This document shows, piece after piece, positions 46,223 to 54,798 of a stretch of 61,397 bases of DNA (positions within the stretch are counted from its first letter, which is position 1; every line of letters starts with the position of its first letter). The DNA comes from Thermoguttaceae bacterium. GTDB lineage: Bacteria; Planctomycetota; Planctomycetia; Pirellulales; Thermoguttaceae. The stretch spans positions 1 to 61,397 of the forward strand of contig JAFSMW010000169.1 of the NCBI GenBank assembly GCA_017447745.1. Reading direction: 5' to 3'. The position numbers and the translations under genes are program-made. The notes beneath the pieces were generated by a model, which did not search any database, had not been told where the DNA came from, and saw only the letters and a list, made by a program, of their open reading frames with translations.

Positions 46223-46432
46223 TTATTTGCCCAAACCAAGCTCGCGCTCTCTCTGGACGGTTTTAATCTTTGCGATCAGCTTGCGATTTTTCATCAACTC
46301 TGTTGGCGTGTCCAAACGTTCCATCTGCGATTTGATTCGAAGACGAAACATTGCTTTGCGGGCATCTTCTAAAGTTGCATTGAGCTGTTCATCGCTCATT
46401 TCGCGCAGTTCGGATGTTTTCGTTAATGACAT
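46223..46432 (-). CDS. rpmC: Large ribosomal subunit protein uL29
   Basis: Small two-helix 50S protein near the tunnel exit. 69 aa. ELREMSDEQLNATLEDARK, FRLRIKSQMERLD, and KLIAKIKTVQRERELG. Confidence 0.94.
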   Translation of the reverse strand: MSLTKTSELREMSDEQLNATLEDARKAMFRLRIKSQMERLDTPTELMKNRKLIAKIKTVQRERELGLGK

Positions 46433-46487
46433 TTTACTACTCGCTTTTCCTGTTATTACGTCCAGCTTACCCCGGACGAATTACAAA

Positions 46488-46895
46488 CTACATTACTCGA
46501 CGCGCTACCATTCGAACCGGAACAGGCATCTTGTGAGCAAGACGCGCTAAACACATACGAGCCGCTTCTTCCGTAGTACCGCCGATTTCATAAAGAATCG
46601 TTCCGGTATGAACTACAGCTGCCCAATATTCTGGTTCGCCCTTTCCTTTACCCATACGTGTTTCCAACGGAGTGCTGGAAATCGGTTTGGTCGGGAATAT
46701 TCTTACAAAAAGTCTGCCTTCGCCGCGAAGATATTGTTGAGCGGCGATACGACCGGCTTCGATTGTTGCTGCTGGAATCCAGCCAGACTGCAACGTTTGC
46801 AATCCAAAGTCTCCAAAGACTACGCGGTTGCCGCGAGAGGCATTACCTCTTAGCCGTCTTCTTTGTTCTTTGCGATGCTTTACTCTCTTGGGCAT
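46488..46895 (-). CDS. rplP: Large ribosomal subunit protein uL16
   Basis: 50S protein near the A site. 135 aa from [17 protein letters not shown]; two further in-frame starts lie up to 24 bases upstream. [43 protein letters not shown], and the C-terminal KMPVPVRMV. The start lies inside rpsC: 53 bases overlap in different frames. Confidence 0.96.
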   Translation of the reverse strand: MPKRVKHRKEQRRRLRGNASRGNRVVFGDFGLQTLQSGWIPAATIEAGRIAAQQYLRGEGRLFVRIFPTKPISSTPLETRMGKGKGEPEYWAAVVHTGTILYEIGGTTEEAARMCLARLAHKMPVPVRMVARRVM

Positions 46896-47565
46896 ATTTG
46901 CCATCGTTATTGTCCTCACTGTAAGCGCCCAGGTTTATCCAGACTTGAATTCCGATATGTCCCTGAGCAATCTTGGCTTCACAAAAACCATAATCAATAT
47001 TCGCACGCAATGTTGAAAGAGGAATTGAACCCTCAATCGCCTTTTCCGTACGAGCCATATCAGCTCCGCCCAAACGACCGGACAACTGAATCTTAATTCC
47101 TTTAGCGCCGTCCTTTTCCTTCATGGTAAGCTCCATCGCCTTTTTCATGGCGCGACGGAAGCTGGCGCGCTTGATCAGCTGTTCGCCAATGTCCTCGGCT
47201 ACCAACTGAGCGTTCAATTCAGGTCGCTTGATTTCCGAAATCGTTAAGTTGATTCGACGACCTGTAATCTTCTGAAGTTCGTTTTGAAGAGCTTCAACCT
47301 TTTCTCCTTTCGGACCAATCAACTGACCGGGACGAGCGGAGAAAAGAATTACCTTGACTTCATCTCGTGTACGTTCGATCTCAATCTTGGAGATCATCGG
47401 ATACATCGGACGACCAACGTTATTCTTGCGAGTTTTGATGAATTCACGGATTCTGAAATCTTCGACCAGCAGATCGGCGAATTCACGCTTGCTAGCGTAC
47501 CATCGACTCTTCCAGCCAAGGAAAATACCCGTGCGATATCCAGTAGGGTTGACTTTCTGTCCCAT
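46843..47565 (-). CDS. rpsC: Small ribosomal subunit protein uS3
   Basis: 30S mRNA-entry protein. 240 aa. MGQKVNPTGYRTGIFLGW, KH domain with GPKGEKVEALQNELQK, GIKIQLSGRLGGADMART and GHIGIQVWINLG. Beyond that, a 26-residue charged tail (starting AYSEDNND) overlaps the beginning of rplP. Confidence 0.97.
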   Translation of the reverse strand: MGQKVNPTGYRTGIFLGWKSRWYASKREFADLLVEDFRIREFIKTRKNNVGRPMYPMISKIEIERTRDEVKVILFSARPGQLIGPKGEKVEALQNELQKITGRRINLTISEIKRPELNAQLVAEDIGEQLIKRASFRRAMKKAMELTMKEKDGAKGIKIQLSGRLGGADMARTEKAIEGSIPLSTLRANIDYGFCEAKIAQGHIGIQVWINLGAYSEDNNDGKYAQESKASQRTKKTAKR

Positions 47566-47619
47566 AATTCAAATCTCTTTAGACTTTCGTCTGGTGTAAA
47601 ATTTTGCTATTTAAAAGTA

Positions 47620-47976
47620 CTATTCTTCAGCGTCAATTTCTGATTCACTTTCAAGCGTAACGCTCAAATGTGAAATCTCCTTGACAATGACGGAAGCCAT
47701 TCCACGAGACTTCGGACGCATACGTTTAATCATGCGAGGTCCGCCGTCAACGCGAGCGTCAACAACAACAAGGGAACCAAGGTCGCTAACGCGTCGATCT
47801 TCCGCATTGGCAATAGCGCTTTTAAGAACCTTTTCAAGCATTCGAGCGCCGCGATTCGGGAAAAATTTCAAGGCGTCAACAGCTTCCAGGGCATATTGAC
47901 CGCGTATAATATCCGCAAACGGGCGAACCTTTTGGGCGCTAATGTGAGCGAATTTGTGAATTGCTTTGTATGACAT
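47620..47976 (-). CDS. rplV: Large ribosomal subunit protein uL22
   Basis: 50S tunnel protein. 118 aa. SAQKVRPFADIIRGQYALEA, LKFFPNRGARMLEKVLKSAI, and the tunnel loop region RMRPKSRGMASVI. Normal length. Confidence 0.96.
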   Translation of the reverse strand: MSYKAIHKFAHISAQKVRPFADIIRGQYALEAVDALKFFPNRGARMLEKVLKSAIANAEDRRVSDLGSLVVVDARVDGGPRMIKRMRPKSRGMASVIVKEISHLSVTLESESEIDAEE

Positions 47977-48026
47977 TATTCTACCTGTAAACTCTAAATT
48001 GGGTTACGGAGGCTATGAAACGATTA

Positions 48027-48299
48027 CTATTTCTTGCCGCCTTTGCCAGCGTGACCGCGGAAAATTCGGGTCATCGAAAATTCACCCAGCTTGTGTCCAA
48101 CCATTTCTTCTGTTACGAAGACTTTATGGAAAATCTTGCCGTTGTGAACCATGAAGGTATGTCCAACAAACTCCGGAACGATTGTGCAGGCTCTTGCCCA
48201 TGTTTTAATCGGTTCCTTTGCATTCGTCTGGTTAAGCTTATCAACCTTGGCGTACAGTTTCGGGTCAACAAAGGGACCCTTTTTCAATGATCTACTCAT
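48027..48299 (-). CDS. rpsS: Small ribosomal subunit protein uS19
   Basis: 30S head protein. 90 aa. [39 protein letters not shown], and the C-terminal [17 protein letters not shown]. Confidence 0.97.
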   Translation of the reverse strand: MSRSLKKGPFVDPKLYAKVDKLNQTNAKEPIKTWARACTIVPEFVGHTFMVHNGKIFHKVFVTEEMVGHKLGEFSMTRIFRGHAGKGGKK

Positions 48300-48332
48300 G
48301 TTTTATACTCAATCCAAAAAGGAAAACCTTTG

Positions 48333-49193
48333 TTACTTGACCAACTTCAAAATGCCATAACGGCGACTGCGGCGTCGGCGAACAATCGCGCGATTGCTGG
48401 CCTTGTGTCGATTTCTGGTGGGTCCACCCTTGGTCGGCTTGCCGGTTGGGGTTACCGGGTTGCGTCCGCCCTTGGTTCGACCTTCGCCACCGCCGTGTGG
48501 GTGGTCAATCGGGTTCATGGCAGTGCCGCGGACGTGAGGCTTTTTGCCCATCCAGCGTTTACGACCGGCTTTTCCAAGAACAATGTTCATGTGATCAACG
48601 TTGCTTGTAACGCCAATTGTCGCCATGCAGGCTACCGGAATACGTCGAATTTCACCAGAAGGAAGGGTGAGCTGAGCCCAACCGGAATCACGAGCAACCA
48701 ACGTTGCGTACGCTCCAGCTGAACGGCACAGACGAGCGCCCTGTCCAGGCTGCATCTCAATGCTGTGAATATTTGTCCCCAGCGGGATTTCAGACAGCGG
48801 AAGGCAGTTGCCAAGCGTCGGAGCAGAACCAGGACCGCTAACAACTTTGTCGCCTTTTTTCAATCCAACGGGGGCAATAATGTAACGTTTTTCGCCATCG
48901 ACATAGTTCAAAAGAGCAATACGGGCTGTTCGGTTCGGATCGTATTGAATGGAATCTACAACAGCAGGAACGCCAAACTTGTTACGACGAAAATCAATCA
49001 AACGATAGGCGCGCTTGTGCCCGCCACCGCGGAAACGGCAAGTGGTAACGCCTTGATTGTTACGTCCGCCTGTTTTCTTCGCCGGAATCATAAGGGATTT
49101 TTCCGGCTTGTAATTCGGGGTCAGGTCCGCAAAATCACTAACCGTGGCTCCTCGTCGCCCCGGTGTAATCGGTTTGTATCTGATAATTCCCAT
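48333..49193 (-). CDS. rplB: Large ribosomal subunit protein uL2
   Basis: 50S protein needed for subunit joining and peptidyl transfer. 286 aa. [73 protein letters not shown] with the conserved His, and a basic C terminus. Confidence 0.97.
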   Translation of the reverse strand: MGIIRYKPITPGRRGATVSDFADLTPNYKPEKSLMIPAKKTGGRNNQGVTTCRFRGGGHKRAYRLIDFRRNKFGVPAVVDSIQYDPNRTARIALLNYVDGEKRYIIAPVGLKKGDKVVSGPGSAPTLGNCLPLSEIPLGTNIHSIEMQPGQGARLCRSAGAYATLVARDSGWAQLTLPSGEIRRIPVACMATIGVTSNVDHMNIVLGKAGRKRWMGKKPHVRGTAMNPIDHPHGGGEGRTKGGRNPVTPTGKPTKGGPTRNRHKASNRAIVRRRRSRRYGILKLVK

Positions 49194-49246
49194 ATTAATC
49201 TCGCTTTATTTTATCGGGTTAAATTTATTCCACTCACTCACGACTA

Positions 49247-49567
49247 TTAGTAGTAATCAATACGATGTTCTTCGTTGAGAATAACAATCGCCTTTTTCCA
49301 GTCGCTTGTATAACGAACGCCTGTTCGCGTACGACGAGCCTTGCCTTTACGAGTCTGAGTGTTGACTTTATCAACCTTGACATTAAAAAGCTCTTCAACA
49401 GCTCTTTTAATTTCGGTTTTGGTAGCCAGCGGATTGACCTCGAAGCAATATGCGTTGGTTCGCTCTGATTTATGATACCCCTTTTCCGTAACCAACGGAC
49501 GCAGAATAATCTGCTGAGGTTCAAGAACCATTTTTGTCTTTTTTGTTTCTACTGGTGTGCGTTTCAT
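49247..49567 (-). CDS. rplW: Large ribosomal subunit protein uL23
   Basis: 50S protein at the tunnel exit, docking site for SRP and trigger factor. 106 aa. ILRPLVTEKGYHKSERTNAY, EVNPLATKTEIKRAVEELFN, VKVDKVNTQTRKGKARR. An internal ATG 12 codons in is a possible start. Confidence 0.95.
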   Translation of the reverse strand: MKRTPVETKKTKMVLEPQQIILRPLVTEKGYHKSERTNAYCFEVNPLATKTEIKRAVEELFNVKVDKVNTQTRKGKARRTRTGVRYTSDWKKAIVILNEEHRIDYY

Positions 49568-49630
49568 TTTGTTACCTGTTCGCAGTAGCGAAAAATTACT
49601 CAGTTAAAATTCTAGCCAACCTTGAATAAC

Positions 49631-50269
49631 TCAGTTTCTTTCCTGAGCAACCTTGCCGCGAAATGCGTCCAGAGCGGCTTTGGTAATCAATATGCGCTGC
49701 GGTCTGAGAATGTCGTAAGCATTCAATTCTCCAACCGGTTTTACGCTCGCTCCGGCGACGTTCCGGACCGACTTGTATATGTTAGCATTGTATTCAGCAA
49801 TGGCGAAGATCGTCGTAACTTCATCCAAATTGAGCGCTCTGAGAACAGCGACAAAATCCTTCGTCTTCGGAGCGTCGAGGGAGAAGTCGTCCAAAATGAC
49901 AATTTCACCATCGTCAATCTTGCTGCGGAGAGCCATTCTCGTAGCAAGCTTGAGAGCTTTACGATTCATACGGTACGACCAATTCGGGTTGTCGATTGCA
50001 AATGCGCAACCGCCGCCAACGCGGACGTTAGTGCGTTTCATACCAGCGCGAGCGTTGCCTGTACCCTTCTGACGATACATCTTCTTTTTGCTACCGGCGA
50101 CGTCTGAACGTCCCTTCGTCTTGACGCTGCCCTGACGAAGATTGTTGCGATACATAACAATTGCGTCATGCAGAAGCTGCTTTGTTACCTTGTCAGCCAG
50201 TTCCGTCGTGTCGATTTCGTATTGTCCGACCTCTTTACCGGTCTTGTCAACTATGGGGATTGTAACCAT
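49631..50269 (-). CDS. rplD: Large ribosomal subunit protein uL4
   Basis: 50S tunnel protein; in E. coli also represses its own operon. 212 aa. VVMYRNNLRQGSVKTKGRSD-like segment (here IVMYRNNLRQGSVKTKGRSD), MYRQKGTGNARAGMKRTNVR and the C-terminal LNAYDILRPQRILITKAAL. AGGAAAA lies ahead of the start. Confidence 0.96.
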   Translation of the reverse strand: MVTIPIVDKTGKEVGQYEIDTTELADKVTKQLLHDAIVMYRNNLRQGSVKTKGRSDVAGSKKKMYRQKGTGNARAGMKRTNVRVGGGCAFAIDNPNWSYRMNRKALKLATRMALRSKIDDGEIVILDDFSLDAPKTKDFVAVLRALNLDEVTTIFAIAEYNANIYKSVRNVAGASVKPVGELNAYDILRPQRILITKAALDAFRGKVAQERN

Positions 50270-50392
50270 AATTCAACCAACTTTTCCTAGTAGGATTCAA
50301 ACCGAACTGTTGCCAGCGTCGATTATCTTCCGATGTATGTAAAATTAACTTATTTGTACAATAATTACCAAAATTTCTTCTCGTTTACCCTA

Positions 50393-51142
50393 TTATTCCT
50401 TCGATTCTTCTGCGGTGTAATCAACAAGAACTTCCGGGAAAGGTTTAGGAGCGGGAAGATAATTGCTCGGTCTAACCTGGACGTAACCGCCATTGGGACC
50501 GGGAACCGCGCCATAGATGAGAAGAAGATTATTGGCTTTGTCTGCCTTAACGATTTTGATGTTGCGCGTTGTGCAGCGAACGGCGCCGTATTGACCAGAG
50601 CTGCGAAGACCTTTTTGTACGCGAGACGGGTAAGCGCTACAACCCGTTGAACCAGCGTGACGATGGCATTTTTTAACGCCGTGCGTCATACGCTGACCGC
50701 CAAAATTATGGCGTTTCATTGTGCCTGCATAACCGCGTCCTTTGCTAAGCGCTGTTACGTCGACTGAAGCGACTCCATTAAAGACGTCAACGTCTAAAAC
50801 TTGTCCAACTTCAAAGCCTTCCGGCGAAACGCGGAATTCGCGAACGAACGCCTGCGGTTCACAATTGGCTTTTCTGGAAAGCTCAGCGCCAACTTCCTGC
50901 GCCTTCTTTGCGCGTTTGGATTCGATATTGGCAACATGCCCGCGAACTGACTTGGAAGCTGAATTACGGGATTTGTCTCCAAAACCGATCTGAACCGCTT
51001 CGTAGGAATCTTTATCCTTCGTCTTAAGCTGCAATACCGGGCACGGACCAAGCTGCAGAACCGTTACCGGAACTGCGCGTCCTGATTGCGTATACACTTG
51101 AGTCATTCCGACCTTCTGGCCGAGAAGTCCTATACCACTCAT
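50393..51142 (-). CDS. rplC: Large ribosomal subunit protein uL3
   Basis: 50S protein near the peptidyl transferase centre. 249 aa. GLLGQKVGMTQVYTQSGRAV, VTALSKGRGYAGTMKRHNFG, MTHGVKKCHRHAGSTG and the C-terminal NNLLLIYGAVPGPNGGYV. GGAG precedes the start. Confidence 0.97.
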   Translation of the reverse strand: MSGIGLLGQKVGMTQVYTQSGRAVPVTVLQLGPCPVLQLKTKDKDSYEAVQIGFGDKSRNSASKSVRGHVANIESKRAKKAQEVGAELSRKANCEPQAFVREFRVSPEGFEVGQVLDVDVFNGVASVDVTALSKGRGYAGTMKRHNFGGQRMTHGVKKCHRHAGSTGCSAYPSRVQKGLRSSGQYGAVRCTTRNIKIVKADKANNLLLIYGAVPGPNGGYVQVRPSNYLPAPKPFPEVLVDYTAEESKE

Positions 51143-51168
51143 CTTAAATCTCCAGTATTCTTTATCTG

Positions 51169-51495
51169 TTAGCGATTTGTCGCCTTAATTTTGATGTCAA
51201 CTCCAGCGGGAAGGCTGATTTTGTTCAGAGCCTCGATTGTTTTCGCAGTTGCCTGAATGATGTCAATCAGACGTTTGTGGGTGCGAATTTCAAACTGCTG
51301 ACGAGCCTTCTTGTCTACGTGCGGACTGGAAAGAACTGTATATCGCTCAATGCGGGTTGGAAGAGGAATCGGACCTCTGACTATCGAACCTGTGCGCTTG
51401 GCGGTATCCATGATTTCGTTCGCGCTCTGATCCAGAATGGCGCTGTCATAGGCTTCCATTCTGATTCGAATTACTTCTAAACTTGTACTCGACAT
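51169..51495 (-). CDS. rpsJ: Small ribosomal subunit protein uS10
   Basis: 30S head protein, also NusE in antitermination. 108 aa. [61 protein letters not shown] lies ahead of the ATG. First gene of the cluster; the str-operon genes (tuf, fusA) that often precede it are not here. Confidence 0.97.
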   Translation of the reverse strand: MSSTSLEVIRIRMEAYDSAILDQSANEIMDTAKRTGSIVRGPIPLPTRIERYTVLSSPHVDKKARQQFEIRTHKRLIDIIQATAKTIEALNKISLPAGVDIKIKATNR

Positions 51496-51643
51496 TTATA
51501 TCTCCTATAGTTACTATAGTCAGTTATGCTGTCAATATCGCTATTAACCTGCTTTTGATTCCTCTTGTTTTCAAAGATCGTTTCTTTTCGGTCGCAGCGT
51601 TTGTGGCTGACGACTTGCCTGAAACTTACAAAGACGGGGCAGA

Positions 51644-51671
51644 GTATACAGTAAATTTTTAATCTGTCAAC
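51644..51671 (-). promoter_or_regulatory. Near-consensus promoter of the ribosomal protein cluster
   Basis: Minus strand TTGACA (51666-51671), 16-base spacer, TATACT (51644-51649). It gives a leader of about 140 bases before rpsJ, enough for leader-based control. It is one of the best promoter matches in the window. Confidence 0.75.
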
Positions 51672-52034
51672 CGTCTGGAACGCGATTTTTTAGGAAAATT
51701 TGGAAAAATCTTCTCTTTCGCTTAAAATTTGGCTTAAACGACAATCTAAAATTCCGAAGTACTGTCTCCCCTGAGCTTGCGCTTATTGTTCCAAATTGAA
51801 CCAGGTAGGAATTTTAACTTTTAACTTACGCTTACTGTTTATTGCAAGATTCAACAGCAGTCCATAAGCTCAACGATTTCGTTTTGGGACGTCTGTCCCT
51901 CGCCACTTCAGGCAAGTTTTAGAATAATACTATTTTTTTGATTTCTTTCAATGGGGGGACGCGTCCATTTTTAAACTTTTTTTCCCTTTTTTTAAAGATT
52001 TCTTTTCATTTTCCCGTATTTTCCCCTTTTTCTC

Positions 52035-52063
52035 TTGTCAACACTCCAATTCTTGGGTATTAT
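52035..52063 (+). promoter_or_regulatory. Predicted promoter of uppP
   Basis: TTGTCA (52035-52040), 17-base spacer, TATTAT (52058-52063), preceded by C/T-rich sequence. The resulting leader would contain the whole REP pair at 52098-52280. The remaining part of the 795-base gap, 51672-52034, shows no gene and no clear element. Confidence 0.5.
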
Positions 52064-52097
52064 ATCGATATCAGATAGCATTATTTGGACGTAATAT

Positions 52098-52280
52098 GGA
52101 GTGCGGCGGCTTGACGCCGCTTTCATTACCATAACCGCCGAAAACAACAAAAAATGTAATTCGCGCTAAAAACACAATGATAATATTCATATAAACAATA
52201 CAAAACGTAATTTGCACGAAATACATTTTTGGTAAATCTCATCGTTACCCTTTAAAAGCGACGTCAAGCCGTCGCACTCC
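52098..52280. repeat. REP-pair (BIME-like) element A
   Basis: Left hairpin: GGAG, then stem GCGGCG/CGCCGC around GCTTGA (52103-52120). Right hairpin in reverse: stem GCGACG/CGTCGC (52258-52275) ending in CTCC. The two ends are inverted copies of one sequence. This is the layout of REP sequences mobilised by REP-associated tyrosine transposases (GGAG/GTAG tetranucleotide plus hairpin). The core shares the 23 bases 52200-52222 with element B. It ends 10 bases before the uppP start. Confidence 0.8.
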
Positions 52281-52290
52281 AAAAACACAC

Positions 52291-53157
52291 ATGTCAGAAA
52301 TAGTTAAAATCGTTATCCTTGCCATCGTTCAAGGCATTGCAGAATTTCTTCCAATCAGCTCTTCCGGACACTTGGAAGTGATTAGCAAAGCGTTGGAAGA
52401 ATTTGCAAAACTCAAGCTGGAAAACGGTTTGGATCCGTTGACCGTCAGCGTTATACTTCATTTGGGAACGCTCATGTCGCTGTTAGTCTATTATTGGCGA
52501 ACGCTGCTTGACATCGTCCTGAAACTGCGGTTTAAGCTGGCGTTTTTGCTGATTTTGGCGTCCATTCCCGCCGCTGCAGCCGGCATTTTACTACACGATT
52601 TTTTTGAAGAAAACCTGAGCAACCTTTGGATTATCGGCTGCATGTTTATTTTGACTGCAATTTTACTCATCGCGTCGCAAATGTATTCCAGACGTAAAAC
52701 GGAAGGCGACGTCGCTCCATCGGACTCGTTTCAAACTATTGATTCCAACGGTTCGGCTAACGCAATTACGGAAGAATTAAGCTCGATTTCATGGGGTCAG
52801 GCTCTTGTGATCGGCATTTTTCAGATGTTTGCGATTCTTCCTGGGCTTTCCAGAAGCGGATCTACAATCGCCGGCGGACTGTTTTCCGGTTTAAAGCAAA
52901 GCGCTGCGGCGAATTTTTCGTTTTTAATGGCGATCCCAGTTATTGGAGGAGCGGGGATTTTAGAACTGCTCAAGCTGTTCAAACATCATCAAATGATTCC
53001 GATAACAACGCTGTCAATCGGCTTTTTGGTCAGTTTTGTTGTCGGATTATTTGCGTTATACTGGGTAATAAACTGGATTAAAAAGGGAAAGCTGACCTGG
53101 TTTGCCTATTGGCTTTTCTTCATGGCTGCATTTTCGTTTTGTTTGGCTTTGCTTTAG
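52291..53157 (+). CDS. uppP: Undecaprenyl-diphosphate phosphatase
   Basis: Integral membrane enzyme (BacA family) that recycles the carrier lipid for peptidoglycan and other envelope glycans; confers bacitracin tolerance. 288 aa, about eight helices. Family motifs: GIAEFLPISSSGHLE at about 15-29 and PGLSRSGSTIAGG at about 184-196. A short charged insert about 130-160 lies between helices. It is flanked on both sides by REP-pair elements and no Shine-Dalgarno precedes the ATG. Standing outside any visible operon. Confidence 0.95.
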   Translation: MSEIVKIVILAIVQGIAEFLPISSSGHLEVISKALEEFAKLKLENGLDPLTVSVILHLGTLMSLLVYYWRTLLDIVLKLRFKLAFLLILASIPAAAAGILLHDFFEENLSNLWIIGCMFILTAILLIASQMYSRRKTEGDVAPSDSFQTIDSNGSANAITEELSSISWGQALVIGIFQMFAILPGLSRSGSTIAGGLFSGLKQSAAANFSFLMAIPVIGGAGILELLKLFKHHQMIPITTLSIGFLVSFVVGLFALYWVINWIKKGKLTWFAYWLFFMAAFSFCLALL

Positions 53158-53167
53158 ACATCAATAT

Positions 53168-53418
53168 GGAGTGCGACGCCCGACAAGGTCGGTCCCTGAT
53201 TGGACGTGGGCATCTTCGAAACAGGCTTATTCGGAGAAATAACCTTGTCCTACTGTCCATGCGGCTTCGCACCTTGGCGTCGCTTTGATTACCAGCTCCG
53301 TCGAGAACAACGAAAAACGCAATTCGCGCCAATAACGCATTGTTAGTATAGATTCATAATAAACATTACAAAACGTAATTTGCACGAAATTAAAAGCGAC
53401 GACAAGCCGTCGCACTCC
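53168..53418. repeat. REP-pair (BIME-like) element B with expanded loop
   Basis: Related to element A. Left hairpin: GGAG then stem GCGACGCC (53173-53180) with GGCGTCGC (53276-53283), separated by a 95-base loop that looks like an insertion. Right hairpin: GCGACG/CGTCGC (53396-53413), CTCC at 53415-53418. The core shares 53368-53390 exactly with element A. It ends eight bases before the start of the pseudokinase gene. Confidence 0.78.
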
Positions 53419-53426
53419 AAAATAGA

Positions 53427-54713
53427 ATGGACAATACTCAAAATTACGAAGCTGTCGCTTTAATTAACGCTGACGAATACGTTCTGACCTATCGCGGTCG
53501 GCGCGCTCACACCATTGCAAGGCAATCGGAAGAGGTGATAATTCAACAATGGGTAAACCCGCACCTGTTTTCAGACGATTGCAAACAGCGGGAAGACCTG
53601 TACGCTTACGTTTCGAAAAACAATCCGAATTTAGCGCGTCTGATTGCATACGATTTTCAGCATGGTCGATACGTTTATGAATCGTTTAGCTGTTCTCTGG
53701 CGCAATACAATCGATTTTTGGACGACGGCTCGCCTGTTTGGGAACAGACCTGGCGCGACGCACTCTTAGCATTGTCTCAGCTGCATAATTCGTACTTAAA
53801 TCACGGAAATATTACCGTAAACAGCTTTTATTTTCGGAAAGACGGTCAGCTTAAAATCGTGGGTATCTTCCCCAATTTTAACGACGATTTCAAATACAAC
53901 ATTGACGCTCCGCCGCAAGGACGATCTTTTCTTGAAAAGGAATTCCAAAAAGACATTGCCGCTCTGTGCAGCATATTCCTGTCGGATCCATACAGACATT
54001 TGATCTCGCAAGCCGACCAGGACGACTGCGCTAAACTGAGCAAGGGCGAACTGACTCTGGAAAGCGCCCTTCAGCTGGCGGAAAAGCGGTTCACGGAAAT
54101 TACAAAATCCCGTGAAGAAAAGGACATCAAAGCAAGAAAACGCGCTCTGGAGGAAAAGGAAAATCTGGAAAAGCAGTATCGCAAAGGTCCCGGGTTTGTT
54201 TTTGTTTCAATAGTATGCGCTTTGATTGTTTTGGGCGTAATTGGCGTTAAATACGCTTTAGATCAGGCTAACAAGGAGAACGCTCCGGATTTACTCAGTA
54301 GAACCAATCCGAATTCCGCATCAAATTTAAATCTTGAACTTCAACAGGAGGCGGATAAAAAGAGCCGGGAAGCGGTTGGAGACGATGGCATTCGTCATAC
54401 GCCGGAAGTCCTCCCTGGTCGAGAAATTCCGGCAGAATTAACAAGAGCGCCGGTTTTGTCTGACGAACCGGAAAAGAAGTTTTTCGTTGGGTATGTTGTC
54501 AAAAAGTTGGGAACGCAAATTAAAGTTCTTAATAGAAACCAACAGGTGTCCATAACGTTTATTATCGATGACGTCGATACACAAATTCGCTATGCCGACG
54601 GAACGTCAAGGTTGCTATCGGACATCCGCATTGGACAGGAAATTGAAGTCGAATACGAACAAGGAAATGAAGACGAAAACGCCTACGCACACGTTATTCG
54701 ACTAAATGACTAA
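53427..54713 (+). CDS. Membrane-anchored pseudokinase-like protein
   Basis: 428 aa. Residues about 10-230 resemble a protein-kinase fold: ALLALSQLHNSYLNHGNITV matches the HxxxLxHGN catalytic-loop area and the following GQLKIVGIF the DFG region. The HRD aspartate is missing (HGN, about 126-128) and DFG is VGI, and no glycine-rich loop or VAIK lysine is clear, so it is probably not catalytic. Charged helix about 225-250, one membrane helix about 255-277, then a low-complexity linker and a small beta domain about 350-428. Role unknown; scaffold or sensor is inference. Convergent with the protease gene. Confidence 0.6.
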   Translation: MDNTQNYEAVALINADEYVLTYRGRRAHTIARQSEEVIIQQWVNPHLFSDDCKQREDLYAYVSKNNPNLARLIAYDFQHGRYVYESFSCSLAQYNRFLDDGSPVWEQTWRDALLALSQLHNSYLNHGNITVNSFYFRKDGQLKIVGIFPNFNDDFKYNIDAPPQGRSFLEKEFQKDIAALCSIFLSDPYRHLISQADQDDCAKLSKGELTLESALQLAEKRFTEITKSREEKDIKARKRALEEKENLEKQYRKGPGFVFVSIVCALIVLGVIGVKYALDQANKENAPDLLSRTNPNSASNLNLELQQEADKKSREAVGDDGIRHTPEVLPGREIPAELTRAPVLSDEPEKKFFVGYVVKKLGTQIKVLNRNQQVSITFIIDDVDTQIRYADGTSRLLSDIRIGQEIEVEYEQGNEDENAYAHVIRLND

Positions 54714-54751
54714 CAGCAACTGGCTGCCAAGGCGACTCCGTGAATGTGTTA

Positions 54752-54767
54752 GTGAGGAGTGAGGAGT
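54752..54767 (-). repeat. Heptamer repeat (GTGAGGA x2)
   Basis: Two units of the inverted TCCTCAC heptamer found in fliP (24724-24753), in the gap between convergent genes. Confidence 0.55.
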
Positions 54768-54798
54768 TCGCAAGAGCTTCTCAGATTGAGCTTCTCCC

